From NCBI GenBank assembly GCA_050733935.1, contig JBOHUC010000036.1, positions 1 through 20,107 of the forward strand: 20,107 bases of DNA, read 5' to 3'. The notes under the pieces are model-generated. The model searched no databases. It saw only the letters and a list, made by a program, of their open reading frames with translations, and was not told the origin of the DNA. A program made the translations under genes and the position numbers. Shown piece by piece: positions 12,768 through 20,107 of the stretch; within the stretch, counting starts at the first letter, position 1, and the number at the start of each line of letters is the position of its first letter. The DNA is from JBOHUC01 sp050733935 (lineage in GTDB: Bacteria; Eisenbacteria; RBG-16-71-46; DASYSL01).

Positions 12768-13163
12768 TCAGCGCGCCCGCTTTCCGGTCGAATCGTCAAC
12801 CGCCGCTCCCGCCTCGCGCACCTTTCCATCTCCCTGGATGATGTAGAGCATCTCGCCCTCGCGGGCGAAGTTGTGCCGCTCGCGGAGGACGCGTGCGGAC
12901 ACGTCCGGATCGTCCGCTGCCTCGACGTCGCGCTCGTTCCGCGTCACCTCGGCGCGCGTCGTGGCGAGCTTCGACTCGGTTGCGCGCTTCTTCCCCTCGA
13001 GCCCGAGTAGACGGATCGCGCTGTGATCGGAGAGGAAGAGCGACCAGATGAGCCATCCCGCAAGCCCGAGCGCAAGCCACAGACGCGCACGCTCGGAGAG
13101 CGATTCGGCCGGACGGTAGCGCTTGAGGCGGTAGCGCTGGATGCGGATCCCGATGTCCCTCAT
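12768..13163 (-). CDS. Septum formation initiator (FtsB/DivIC) family protein
   Basis: This encodes 131 residues: a basic cytoplasmic N-terminus, a single membrane segment at ~27-45, a charged coiled coil at ~50-83, then the family's short conserved end (R-x-x-H-N-F-A-R-E-G-E-M-L-Y-I-I at ~95-109). FtsB/DivIC proteins link early and late cell-division proteins through FtsL and FtsQ. The ATG overlaps the enolase stop (ATGA, 13160-13163), so the two are co-translated. The eno-ftsB order is widespread in bacteria. The Lys/Arg-rich tail after ~115 is extra. Confidence 0.88.
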   Translation of the reverse strand: MRDIGIRIQRYRLKRYRPAESLSERARLWLALGLAGWLIWSLFLSDHSAIRLLGLEGKKRATESKLATTRAEVTRNERDVEAADDPDVSARVLRERHNFAREGEMLYIIQGDGKVREAGAAVDDSTGKRAR

Positions 13164-14500
13164 CGGCCGCTCCGTCCCGCGGCGGCGCCGGACGTCGCCG
13201 GCCGCCCGCTCTTCGCGCGCGGGAACGCCGCACGGCCCGCGAAGCGCGCGGTCTCGCCGAGGATCTCCTCAATGCGCAGGAGCTGGTTGTACTTCGCGAG
13301 GCGGTCCGTGCGCGACGCGGAGCCCGTCTTGATCTGACCGGCGTTGGTCGCGACCGCAAGATCGGCAATCGTCGTGTCCTCGGTCTCGCCCGAGCGGTGG
13401 GACACGACGCACGTGTAGCCGCTCGACTGCGCGAGCGCGATCGCATCGAGCGTTTCGCTCACGGTGCCGATCTGGTTGAGCTTGATGAGGATCGAGTTCG
13501 CGATCTTCTGCTCGACCCCGCGCGAGAGGCGCTCGGGGTTCGTGACGAAGAGATCGTCGCCGACGAGCTGCACGCGATCTCCCAGCGTTTTCGTGAGCTG
13601 CGCCCAGCCGTTCCAGTCGTTCTCGGCGAGCCCGTCCTCGATCGAGACGATCGGATAGCGGTCGCACAGGCCTGCGTACCAGTCGACCATGCCCGCGGCG
13701 TCGAGCGACTTCCCGCCTTCGCCCGCGAGCACGTACTTGCCGCCTTTCATGAACTCGCTCGCCGCCGCGTCCATCGCGAGGCACACGTCCTCGCCGGGCG
13801 CGAAGCCGGCCTTCTCGATCGCTTCGACGAGGAGGCGAAGCGCGGCTTCGTTCGAGTCGAGATCGGGCGCGAATCCGCCTTCGTCGCCCACGCCTGTGTT
13901 GAGCTTCTTGTCGCGCAGAACCTTCTTGAGCGTGTGGAACACGGTCGTGCCGAGTCGGAGCGCTTCGCCGAACGTCGGCGCGCCTACCGGCACGATCATG
14001 AACTCCTGGAGGTCGACGTTGTTGTCCGCGTGCGCGCCGCCGTTCAACACGTTCATGAGCGGAACGGGGAGGAGGCGCGCGTTCGCACCGCCGAGATAAC
14101 GGAAGAGCGGAAGCTCGGTCTCGTTCGCGGCCGCGTGCGCCACCGCCATCGACACGCCGAGGATCGCGTTCGCACCCAGGTTGCCCTTGTTCGGAGTGCC
14201 GTCGAGCTCGACCAGGAGATGGTCGATCGCGACCTGGTCGAGGCCGTCCGCGGCGCCCGAGATCAACTCGGGGGCGATGCGCTCGTTCACGTTCTCGACG
14301 GCCTTGAGCACGCCCTTTCCGAGATAACGTGCAGCCTCGCCGTCCCTGAGCTCGAGCGCCTCGTGCTCACCGGTCGAGGCCCCGGACGGGACGGCGGCCC
14401 GTCCCATGGCGCCGCTCTCGAGGAGCACGTCCACCTCAATTGTGGGATTGCCGCGCGAATCCAGGATCTCGCGCGCGACAACGGTGCGAATCGCGCTCAT
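13160..14500 (-). CDS. eno: Enolase (phosphopyruvate hydratase)
   Basis: This encodes 446 residues from ATG 14498-14500 (MSAIRTVVAREILDSRGNP); a GTG 12 nt earlier is possible. The enzyme converts 2-phosphoglycerate to phosphoenolpyruvate in glycolysis. Key residues are present: H157, E166, E207 in GDEGGF, metal ligands D244, E288 (SIEDG) and D315 (GDDLFVTN), catalytic K340 (IKLNQIG), and H368 in SHRSGETED. The catalytic core fills the usual ~430 residues. The last ~20 residues (Ala/Gly/Arg-rich) are a lineage extension. It is the first gene of an operon with the ftsB-like gene. A weak promoter pair, TTGCGA (14619-14614), 17 bases, TACGGT (14596-14591), lies upstream on the minus strand. Confidence 0.98.
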   Translation of the reverse strand: MSAIRTVVAREILDSRGNPTIEVDVLLESGAMGRAAVPSGASTGEHEALELRDGEAARYLGKGVLKAVENVNERIAPELISGAADGLDQVAIDHLLVELDGTPNKGNLGANAILGVSMAVAHAAANETELPLFRYLGGANARLLPVPLMNVLNGGAHADNNVDLQEFMIVPVGAPTFGEALRLGTTVFHTLKKVLRDKKLNTGVGDEGGFAPDLDSNEAALRLLVEAIEKAGFAPGEDVCLAMDAAASEFMKGGKYVLAGEGGKSLDAAGMVDWYAGLCDRYPIVSIEDGLAENDWNGWAQLTKTLGDRVQLVGDDLFVTNPERLSRGVEQKIANSILIKLNQIGTVSETLDAIALAQSSGYTCVVSHRSGETEDTTIADLAVATNAGQIKTGSASRTDRLAKYNQLLRIEEILGETARFAGRAAFPRAKSGRPATSGAAAGRSGR

Positions 14501-14743
14501 GGGTCGGTCCACAAGGGCGCACGGGGCGCGGATCGGGTTGGGCGGGGGCGCATCGGGTCCGGGCCACTGCGGCGGGCCCGGAGCGCGAGCACCGTACGCA
14601 AACCTCTGGGAGGTCGCAAGTTCTTTCCACTATGGTGAACCCGAAACCCGTTGAATGCGGGAATTGGCCGACATAGCGTGACCGGCCATGAAACAACAGG
14701 CGTGCCCATTGCGTAGGGCGGGCAGGAGAAGGGAGGCGGGGAG
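14501..14743. other. Divergent promoter region between eno and the ECF sigma operon
   Basis: The 243-bp gap has no gene. Weak sigma-70-like pairs are TTGCGA/TACGGT toward eno (14591-14619, minus) and TTGAAT-N17-TAGCGT toward the sigma gene (14651-14679, plus). A GGGAGG ribosome site (14731-14736) lies seven bases before TTG 14744. Confidence 0.4.
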
Positions 14744-15448
14744 TTGAGCCCCGATCCCGGGCGGACCCGGGGGTCCGGCGAGTCAGACCGGCCCCCCGGG
14801 TCGGCCCCCTCCGAGGGGAGCGAGCCCGACGACGCGACACTCGTCCGGCGGTGCCTCAAGGAGGATGGGGCGGCCTTCCGGATCCTGGTCGGGCGCTATC
14901 AGGCGGATGTCTATTCCACCGCTTTGAGGCTCCTGGGCCGTCCCGAAGACGCTGAGGACATGACGCAGGAGACGTTCCTGCGGGCCTTTCGGGCCCTTCG
15001 GAGGTACGACCCCACCCGGCCGTTCGGGGCCTGGCTGCACACGATCGCGTCGCGTCTGTGCATTGATCATCATCGCCGGAACCGGGCGAAGATGATCTCC
15101 CTGACCCAGCCCGAAGAGGGCTCGGCCGGGGAGGAGCGGACGATCGAGCTCGAAGATCCGGGCGACCTCCCCGAGGAAACGGCCGAGCGGACCGAGCTCG
15201 CAAGGCGCCTCGAGGCCCTGGTGCTCGAGCTTCCGCCCGATTCGAGGGCGGCGATCCTGCTCCGGCACCAGCAGGATCTCCCGTACGAGGAGATCGCCCG
15301 GGTGCTCGGAGTGCCGCTCGGAACCGTGAAGGCCCGGATCCACCGGGCGCGGATCATGTTGAGGGAGAAACTCCTCGCCCAGGGCGACATCCCCTGGGAG
15401 GGAGAAACCGGCGAAGAAAGCGAAGAAAGCGAATCGAACGAACCATGA
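14744..15448 (+). CDS. ECF RNA polymerase sigma factor (RpoE-like)
   Basis: This encodes 234 residues starting at TTG 14744, supported by GGGAGG seven bases upstream; no closer ATG or GTG fits. Region 2 is at ~30-110 (A-F-R-I-L-V-G-R-Y-Q, D-A-E-D-M-T-Q-E-T-F-L-R-A-F, A-W-L-H-T-I-A-S-R-L-C-I-D-H-H-R-R). Region 4 is at ~165-210 (L-P-P-D-S-R-A-A-I-L-L-R, Y-E-E-I-A-R-V-L-G-V-P-L-G-T-V-K-A-R-I-H-R-A). The first ~30 residues are a Ser/Gly/Asp-rich lead, and the last ~20 are acidic, encoded by near-tandem GCGAAGAAA units at 15411-15437. The stop overlaps the anti-sigma start (ATGA at 15445-15448). It likely directs an envelope-stress regulon that includes its own operon. Confidence 0.95.
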   Translation: MSPDPGRTRGSGESDRPPGSAPSEGSEPDDATLVRRCLKEDGAAFRILVGRYQADVYSTALRLLGRPEDAEDMTQETFLRAFRALRRYDPTRPFGAWLHTIASRLCIDHHRRNRAKMISLTQPEEGSAGEERTIELEDPGDLPEETAERTELARRLEALVLELPPDSRAAILLRHQQDLPYEEIARVLGVPLGTVKARIHRARIMLREKLLAQGDIPWEGETGEESEESESNEP

Positions 15449-16104
15449 ACCGGACGAAGCCCAAAAGCGCGCATCTGCTCGACGACCCGGCCGGGCTCTT
15501 CATGCGCTACCTCGATGGCGAGGTGAGCGAAGGAGAGCGCGCCCGGATCGCCGCGCATCTGTCCGGCTGCCGCGAGTGCACGGCCGAGGTCCGCGCCTAC
15601 CGCGCGCTCTTCGGTCGCCTTGCTACGCTTCCGCCGCGCCGCCCGCCGGCCTATCTCGGAAGCCGGATCCTCGCGGCCGTCGAGGTCCAGCGCGCGCGCG
15701 CCCGGAACCGGTTCCGCTGGCTCGAGGTCGCGGGCACCGCGTACGCCGCGAGTGCCGTGGCGTTCGTTGTGGCACTCGGCCTGTCGCCGTGGCGCGAGGA
15801 CGTGCTCTCGGGCGTGCGCGGGGTTCTGTCCGCGCTTCTCTCCGGATCCGTGAGCGCGTTCGTCGGCTCGTTCGATCGCATCGTCTCCCTGCTCACCGCC
15901 GCCGTTTCAGTGCGTGAAGCCGCCCAGCCCATGTTGAGCCCGCTCGCTCCCCTCTGGCGGTCCTTCGAAGTGTTGGCAGCCCAACCCGAACTCCGTCTGG
16001 GGATCTCCCTTGCGCTCGTGCTCACGACCGCGCTGTGGTGGCTCTTCCAGCACCGTCCGGCCCAGGGGCCGGGAAGGATGAAGGATGCGCATGCGTTCAT
16101 CTGA
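15445..16104 (+). CDS. Zinc-finger anti-sigma factor (zf-HC2 type), membrane protein
   Basis: This encodes 219 residues. An N-terminal ZAS motif, H38-x3-C42-x2-C45 in HLSGCREC, binds zinc and clamps ECF sigma factors. Membrane segments are predicted at ~90-112 and ~185-205, so a periplasmic section of about 70 residues could sense envelope conditions. It is coupled by ATGA to the sigma gene, its probable target, and overlaps the next gene by 20 nt. Release of the sigma factor could be by proteolysis or conformational change; nothing in the sequence decides which. Confidence 0.9.
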   Translation: MNRTKPKSAHLLDDPAGLFMRYLDGEVSEGERARIAAHLSGCRECTAEVRAYRALFGRLATLPPRRPPAYLGSRILAAVEVQRARARNRFRWLEVAGTAYAASAVAFVVALGLSPWREDVLSGVRGVLSALLSGSVSAFVGSFDRIVSLLTAAVSVREAAQPMLSPLAPLWRSFEVLAAQPELRLGISLALVLTTALWWLFQHRPAQGPGRMKDAHAFI

Positions 16105-17365
16105 TCCACGCCGCCTCTTCGCAGCGATCCTGATCGGCGCCACCGTTGCGGCTGCGATGCCGGTCGTGTTGTCGCCATCCGATGCCGAAGCGCAGAGCTC
16201 AGTCAAAGTCCGGCGCTCGGCGAAGGGCGACACGATCCGCGTGCGCGAGATCACGATCGACGACGAGGGAATTCGCATCATCGGCTCCGGGAAGGACATT
16301 CAGGTTCCTGCCGTGCCGACTCCACCGGACGTGAGAATCGACGTCCCGGGCGTCGACATCCGGGTCGACGGGGACGACGTTCACGTGATCGACCTCGATC
16401 ATCCGGATTCGGTCCGGCGGGTCTACGTGCGCTCGCACGGAGAAGCCGAGATCGTCCAGTTCTTCCGCGACGTGAGGATTCGGAAGGGGGACCGCGTCGG
16501 GCCGGTGGTGGCGCTGTTCGGGAGCATTCACAACGACGGCATGATCAGCGGCGATTGCGTCTCGATCCTGGGCTCGATCACCCAGGGCGACTCGGCCGTG
16601 ATCCTGGGCGATGCCGTCACGGTCGGCGGGGCGGTTCGGGAGGGAGGCGCGGCCTCGCGCATCGACGGTCAGACGGTCTCGATCGGGTTCCTCCCGAGCA
16701 TCGGGGACTTCGGGTTCCCGTCCATGAGCCTGATGCTCATCTTCGGAATCCTGTCGTTCCTCCTGTTCGTCGGGCTTGCGGCCCTCGCGGGCCGGCTCTT
16801 CCCCGACCGGCTCATCCGCATGGCGGAGACGATCTCGCGCAGGACGTTGCTTTCGCTCACGCTCGGTGTGCTCTCCGTGCCGCTTGCGTTCATGCTCGGG
16901 CTTCTCCTGCTCGTGACGGTGATCGGGATTCCGCTCGCCTTCCTCATGCCGTTCCTGTTCGTGCTCGCGGCCTTCCTGGGCTACGTGGCGGCGGCCTACC
17001 TGCTCGGAGCCAAGCTGCTCGGCCGAAAGCTCTCGCCCGAGGCGGGAATCCTGGCCCCGGTCGCGGCCGGGACGTCGTTCGTCACGCTCTTCTATTTGAT
17101 CGGAGTTCCGCTCACGGCGCTCGAGGGCGTGGGGAGGGTCATCGGCGTCGGGTTCCTCGTTCTGTGGGTCGTGATCGGAACGGTGTGCTGGATGCTCGGT
17201 CTCGGAGCCCTTCTCCTCTCGCGGCTCGGTCAGGAGGATCGCTCGCGCGACAGTTCGCAGTGGGTCGGTGGATCGAGAACCGGAACGCCGTCCACGCCTC
17301 CGGCGACACCTTCCGGCGGGACGTCGTTCGCGACGCCGATCCCGCCCCCGCCGCCCGTCGGATAG
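16085..17365 (+). CDS. Polytopic membrane protein with bactofilin-like periplasmic domain
   Basis: This encodes 426 residues from ATG 16085 (16091 also possible). A signal peptide covers ~1-36. A beta-rich part at ~133-200 reads V-V-A-L-F-G-S-I-H-N-D-G, I-S-G-D-C-V-S-I-L-G-S-I, A-V-I-L-G-D-A-V-T-V-G-G, like the short beta-helix turns of polymer-forming (bactofilin-like) proteins. Four to five hydrophobic helices follow at ~213-236, 253-278, 282-306, 320-342 and 351-378, then a Pro/Thr/Gly-rich tail. The architecture resembles uncharacterised membrane proteins annotated as polymer-forming cytoskeletal proteins. It overlaps the anti-sigma gene by 20 nt, so it is probably a sensor partner or effector of this sigma system. 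The function is unknown. Confidence 0.8.
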   Translation: MRMRSSDPRRLFAAILIGATVAAAMPVVLSPSDAEAQSSVKVRRSAKGDTIRVREITIDDEGIRIIGSGKDIQVPAVPTPPDVRIDVPGVDIRVDGDDVHVIDLDHPDSVRRVYVRSHGEAEIVQFFRDVRIRKGDRVGPVVALFGSIHNDGMISGDCVSILGSITQGDSAVILGDAVTVGGAVREGGAASRIDGQTVSIGFLPSIGDFGFPSMSLMLIFGILSFLLFVGLAALAGRLFPDRLIRMAETISRRTLLSLTLGVLSVPLAFMLGLLLLVTVIGIPLAFLMPFLFVLAAFLGYVAAAYLLGAKLLGRKLSPEAGILAPVAAGTSFVTLFYLIGVPLTALEGVGRVIGVGFLVLWVVIGTVCWMLGLGALLLSRLGQEDRSRDSSQWVGGSRTGTPSTPPATPSGGTSFATPIPPPPPVG

Positions 17366-17385
17366 CGCGCGGCGCATTCACCCGG

Positions 17386-17445
17386 CTGGGGCGATTCCCC
17401 CAGAGCGGCCCCGGTGTTTGGGGGTTCTCCCCCGAATCCGGGGCC
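17386..17445 (+). terminator. Two tandem GC hairpins after the sigma operon (terminator-like)
   Basis: The first hairpin is CTGGGG (17386-17391) with CCCCAG (17398-17403). The second is two-storey: outer GGCCCCGG (17407-17414) with CCGGGGCC (17438-17445), inner GGGGG (17420-17424) with CCCCC (17429-17433) around a TTCT loop. They start 21 nt after the operon's last stop. No T run follows, so termination may be incomplete, or the fold may protect the 3' end of the mRNA. Confidence 0.5.
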
Positions 17446-17521
17446 GAATTGCTTGAGCGACCGCCGCATTTCCCGCGTCCCGCCGCATCATCCGCAAACA
17501 ATTCCCGAAAATCACTGAGCG

Positions 17522-17550
17522 TTGAATTCGCTGCCAGATCGTCAATTAAT
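17522..17550 (+). promoter_or_regulatory. Candidate sigma-70 promoter of the zincin gene
   Basis: TTGAAT (17522-17527), 17 bases, ATTAAT (17545-17550) lie in an AT-rich island of an otherwise GC-rich gap (17366-17648), 98 nt before ATG 17649. Apart from this and the two hairpins, the 283-bp gap shows GCGC-rich sequence and no gene. Confidence 0.4.
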
Positions 17551-17648
17551 GAACGGTCGCTCGCGCGCGAACGGGCCGCGCGTCGCGCGCCGGTGGCGAA
17601 CGCGCGCACTGCGCGTTACGTGGCACGTTTCCTGATGATAGGGGGTGC

Positions 17649-18704
17649 ATGACCCCCCGCCGCGCGGCCGACGCAGAGCACTTAAGCGCGACGAAGTCAG
17701 TCCAGCCCCCTCGCGGGATCGTATACATCGCTCTGGTGAGCACCGCGATCTCGATGGGCGTCGGACCGGCGGCGGCTCGGGTCCAGGTTGTCGGACCGGA
17801 TGAGGTCCTGAAGAACTACTGCCGTGAAGACGCGGGTCGCCTGTACCTCACGGTCCCCGGTCTCCCGGTGCAGGAACTCATCACGAGTGTTCAGGATGAG
17901 GCCGTCGTAAACCCAGGCGACGGTTCGTTCCACCCGCTCGATCCGGAAGTGGTCGGCGATGCAATCGCCGGACTCTCGTTCCCGGTCGACCAGGTGGACG
18001 CCGCGGTGTTCGTGTTGCCGTTCCCGAGACGGGCGGGTCTCGAGTCGGCCGCGGCCCACGGCGCCATTCTTCTCGCGCCGGGCACACGCCCGGCGCTTCC
18101 GGCCACGGTCCATGCGACCGTGGCCCATGAGTTCGGGCATGTCGTCCAGTACGCGCTCGCCCCGTCGGGAAGTCCCGGCTGGGCGCGTTATCTGGAGGTC
18201 CGCGGTCTGACCGGGGATGCGCGCTTCAGCGAGAGCGCCTCCCACGAAGACCGGCCGCGCGAGATCTTCGCCGAGGACTTCCGCGCCCTGTTCGGTTCCG
18301 ACCTGGCGCGGGGTGACGGTGCGATCGAGAACCCGAATCTCATCCGGCCGGAAAGCGTGGAAGGCCTCTTCGCGTTCCTCCTCGATCTGCCCAGTCATCT
18401 CCCCTTCGGGCAGCGGTACGGAAGGAGCGTCGGGGCCTTCCCGAATCCTTTCGCAAACGCCATCACGCTCCGGCTCGCCGCCACCCGTACCTACGAAACC
18501 ATGAGCTCGACCCGCACGTTCCGCGTGACCGACGTCCGCGGCCGGGTCGTGAGACGCGAAACCGTCCCCACCCTGAGCGATGGTTCGGTCGCCTGGCGAT
18601 GGAACGGAACGGGCGCGAACGGGATTCGTCTCGCGGCGGGAACCTACTTCGTACAGGCCGAGGGACTCACGGGTCCGGCGACGCGCATCGTGCTCATGAA
18701 TTGA
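17649..18704 (+). CDS. Secreted HEFGH zinc metallopeptidase-like protein with FlgD-like C-terminal sorting domain
   Basis: This encodes 351 residues. A signal sequence with an unusually long n-region is at ~1-44 (hydrophobic core ~24-43). The zincin motif H160-E-F-G-H164 sits in T-V-A-H-E-F-G-H-V-V-Q. About 40 residues later comes H199-E-D-R-P-R-E-I-F-A-E-D, where E205 or E209 could be the third zinc ligand. Residues ~260-351 are a FlgD-Ig-like/T9SS-type tail: G-A-F-P-N-P-F, F-R-V-T-D-V-R-G-R-V, A-A-G-T-Y-F-V-Q. The protein is therefore predicted to be exported and surface-sorted like the propeller proteins. The substrate is unknown, and no pro-domain is clear. Its 3' end overlaps the convergent GNAT gene by 11 nt. 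Confidence 0.8.
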   Translation: MTPRRAADAEHLSATKSVQPPRGIVYIALVSTAISMGVGPAAARVQVVGPDEVLKNYCREDAGRLYLTVPGLPVQELITSVQDEAVVNPGDGSFHPLDPEVVGDAIAGLSFPVDQVDAAVFVLPFPRRAGLESAAAHGAILLAPGTRPALPATVHATVAHEFGHVVQYALAPSGSPGWARYLEVRGLTGDARFSESASHEDRPREIFAEDFRALFGSDLARGDGAIENPNLIRPESVEGLFAFLLDLPSHLPFGQRYGRSVGAFPNPFANAITLRLAATRTYETMSSTRTFRVTDVRGRVVRRETVPTLSDGSVAWRWNGTGANGIRLAAGTYFVQAEGLTGPATRIVLMN

Positions 18705-19227
18705 GGCCATCGGTCGGATCGGGTTCACGTGTCGCCGACCCTCCCTCTGTCTCCTCGAGATCCTTCCACATGAGCAGGTGCATGCCGACGCCGGGAACGT
18801 CGAACGGCGCGCCGTCGACTGCGTAGCCGAGCGCTTCGTAGAACGCCCGGGCGTCGGTCCGCGCGTTGAACCACACGCGCCGCGCACCGTGCGCACGGGC
18901 GTGCGCCTCGAGTCGCCGCATCATCCCGGAGCCGGCCCCGCGCCGGCGCACCTCGGGGAGTGTCGCGACGCCGCGGATCCGCCAGTCGTAGGGATCGGAG
19001 CTGCCGTCGGGCGGCTGGTGGAGCACCGTGGCGACGCCGACCAGGCGGTCGCCGTCGAACGCGCCCACGTGGAGCGAATCCGGAAGGTCGTCTCCCGGAT
19101 ACACGCATTGTTCGGGGGGCAGGTGCGGCCGGAGGATTGCCTTCCGGATCGGCTGTGCTTCCGCGACGGAAATCGGCCGGACAGTAAGAGGAGGGGCTTT
19201 CGCAGGGGCCTTTGCTGGTTCGTTCAT
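18694..19227 (-). CDS. GNAT family N-acetyltransferase
   Basis: This encodes 177 residues from ATG 19225-19227, supported by GAGAGG about 9 nt upstream. The open frame extends to 20016 only because it is antisense to the cysteine synthase gene. The acetyl-CoA site is at ~86-102: I-R-G-V-A-T-L-P-E-V, then R94-R-R-G-A-G99-S (RxxGxG). Motif B follows, with N-A-R-T-D-A-R-A-F-Y-E-A-L-G-Y at ~121-135. The N-terminus has an R-P-I-S-V-A-E-A-Q-P-I-R substrate-side helix. The substrate is unknown. It is divergent from the cysteine synthase gene with a 69-bp gap. Confidence 0.88.
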   Translation of the reverse strand: MNEPAKAPAKAPPLTVRPISVAEAQPIRKAILRPHLPPEQCVYPGDDLPDSLHVGAFDGDRLVGVATVLHQPPDGSSDPYDWRIRGVATLPEVRRRGAGSGMMRRLEAHARAHGARRVWFNARTDARAFYEALGYAVDGAPFDVPGVGMHLLMWKDLEETEGGSATREPDPTDGLNS

Positions 19228-19296
19228 CGGGGGCATCCTCTCATGACGGCGGCTCCCCGAGCACGGGAGAAGCACCGGAGGCATCGAAAGGAAACC

Positions 19297-20107
19297 ATGC
19301 GCCCCGAGACCGGCACCCGCGTTCCCGACCCGACTCAACTCGTCGGGCGCACCCCCATGCTCGATTTGTCGGATCTTGCCGGACGTCCGGGCGTCGAGTT
19401 GTTCGGGAAATGCGAATGGTTCAACCCCGGCGGCTCCGTCAAGGACCGGCCCGCGCTCTGGATGATCCAGGACGGTCTGGCGCGCAGCACGCTTCGTCCG
19501 GGAATGACGATCCTCGACGCAACGAGCGGAAACACGGGCATCGGCTACGCGTGGATCGGTGCCGCGCTCGGCTATCCGGTCGAGCTGTGCGTACCCGCGA
19601 ACGCCAACGAAGAGCGGAAGCAGGCGCTGCGCGCGTACGGCGCGCGCATCATCGAGACCGATCCCTTGCTCGGCACGGACGGCGCGATCGAGGAAGCGCG
19701 GCAGCGCGCGGCCGTGGATCCGAAACGACTCTTCTATCCCGATCAGTATTCGAACCCCGCGAACTGGCGCGCGCATTACGAGAGCACGGGACCGGAGATC
19801 CTCGAGCAGACGGACGGGCGCGTGACGCATCTCGTGGCCGGGCTCGGAACCACGGGCACGATGATGGGCGTCGGGCGGAGGCTCGCGGAGTACAATCCGG
19901 CCATCCGAAGGATCGGCGTCCAGCCCGATCGCCCGCTCCACGGGATCGAGGGGTTGAAGCACCTCGCGACCGACGCCGTGCCGGCGATCTACGAGCCTGC
20001 GCGCGTGGACGAGCACCGGTTCGTCTCGACCGAGCGCGCGTACGCCATGTGCCGGAGGGTCGCGCGCGAACGGGGCCTCTGGATCGGCGTGTCGTCGGGC
20101 GCGGCCC
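19297..20107 (+). CDS. PLP-dependent cysteine synthase family protein, CysM-like (3' end outside window)
   Basis: 270 residues are present from ATG 19297 (AAAGGA at 19287-19292), and the frame is still open at the window end. Fold-type II PLP signatures: N-P-G-G-S-V-K49-D-R-P with the PLP lysine, T-S-G-N79-T-G for the substrate carboxylate, G184-T-T-G-T188 for the PLP phosphate, and G-V-S267-S-G-A at the far end. The family condenses an activated serine with a sulfur donor to make cysteine. The wording R-P-A-x-x-M-I, N-P-A-N-x-x-x-H-Y-x-x-T-G-P-E, H-x-V-A-G-L-G-T-T-G-T resembles the CysO-dependent CysM of mycobacteria more than classical CysK. If so, cysO- and mec-like genes may follow; this cannot be seen here. 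Confidence 0.9.
   Translation, partial: MRPETGTRVPDPTQLVGRTPMLDLSDLAGRPGVELFGKCEWFNPGGSVKDRPALWMIQDGLARSTLRPGMTILDATSGNTGIGYAWIGAALGYPVELCVPANANEERKQALRAYGARIIETDPLLGTDGAIEEARQRAAVDPKRLFYPDQYSNPANWRAHYESTGPEILEQTDGRVTHLVAGLGTTGTMMGVGRRLAEYNPAIRRIGVQPDRPLHGIEGLKHLATDAVPAIYEPARVDEHRFVSTERAYAMCRRVARERGLWIGVSSGAA

Noticed and set aside
13397..14638. Plus-strand 413-codon frame opposite enolase
   Set aside because: Enolase is certain on the minus strand. The opposite frame is a common GC-rich artefact.
17621..17636. Second sigma-54-like site, TGGCACG followed by CTGAT
   Set aside because: The -24 half is perfect, but the -12 half has GA instead of the invariant GC, and the implied start would fall on the start codon of the next gene.
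19228..20016. N-terminal extension of the GNAT protein to 440 residues
   Set aside because: It lies antisense to the clear cysteine synthase gene and has no domain of its own.

Overview
The window is GC-rich bacterial DNA, roughly two-thirds G+C, with strong GC3 bias in the genes. It carries a Gram-negative-type envelope gene set: a predicted outer-membrane beta-barrel and three predicted exported proteins that end in a FlgD-Ig-like/T9SS-type C-terminal domain (PNPF/SPNPA motif, then YDVRG, then a G-x-Y-F/W strand). Giant secreted propeller proteins with such tails fit the FCB side of the tree, and Candidatus Eisenbacteria-like genomes come to mind. That placement is inference from protein style; no rRNA is present.

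Layout. (1) 1-955: the 3' end of a probable ABC-transporter ATPase gene, then a beta-propeller repeat protein gene that has lost its 5' end. (2) 987-3306, minus strand: an ECF-type sigma factor overlapping a membrane-anchored Ser/Thr kinase with a DUF4384-like C-terminus. (3) 3467-9247: a 1926-residue surface protein with 14 FG-GAP repeats, an FN3-like linker, a Calx-beta domain, 14 repeats of a second propeller type and a C-terminal sorting domain. (4) 9244-9854: relics, namely the tail of an M1 aminopeptidase, a minus-strand terminator, the last 22 nt of a tRNA, and the tail of an unknown ORF. (5) 10017-11559: a cassette with a sigma-54-type promoter, a small secreted protein ending in an LPATA cell-wall-type sorting signal, and a class-D-like sortase. 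(6) 11561-11637, minus: initiator tRNA-Met with its own promoter. (7) 11946-12734: outer-membrane barrel. (8) 12768-14500, minus: enolase and an FtsB/DivIC-like protein, coupled by ATGA. (9) 14744-17365: ECF sigma factor, zinc-finger anti-sigma factor and polytopic bactofilin-like membrane protein, all overlapping. (10) 17649-18704: secreted HEFGH zincin with a sorting domain. (11) 18694-19227, minus: GNAT acetyltransferase, and 19297 to the end: a CysM-like cysteine synthase, divergent.

The most interesting part is 9.7-11.6 kb. The 3' end of the initiator tRNA is repeated in direct orientation 1820 bp away (22 of 23 bases). The far copy sits next to a tRNA-style terminator. The segment between the copies carries the LPxTA protein and its sortase. 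This is what an element inserted at a tRNA 3' end leaves behind. The cassette would give the cell a second surface-attachment route beside the FlgD/T9SS-like one.

Two regulatory modules control envelope functions: sigma plus kinase (2695-3306 and 987-2705), and sigma plus anti-sigma plus membrane effector (14744-17365). Several 5'-truncated genes suggest past deletion or insertion, although mis-assembly cannot be excluded from the sequence alone.
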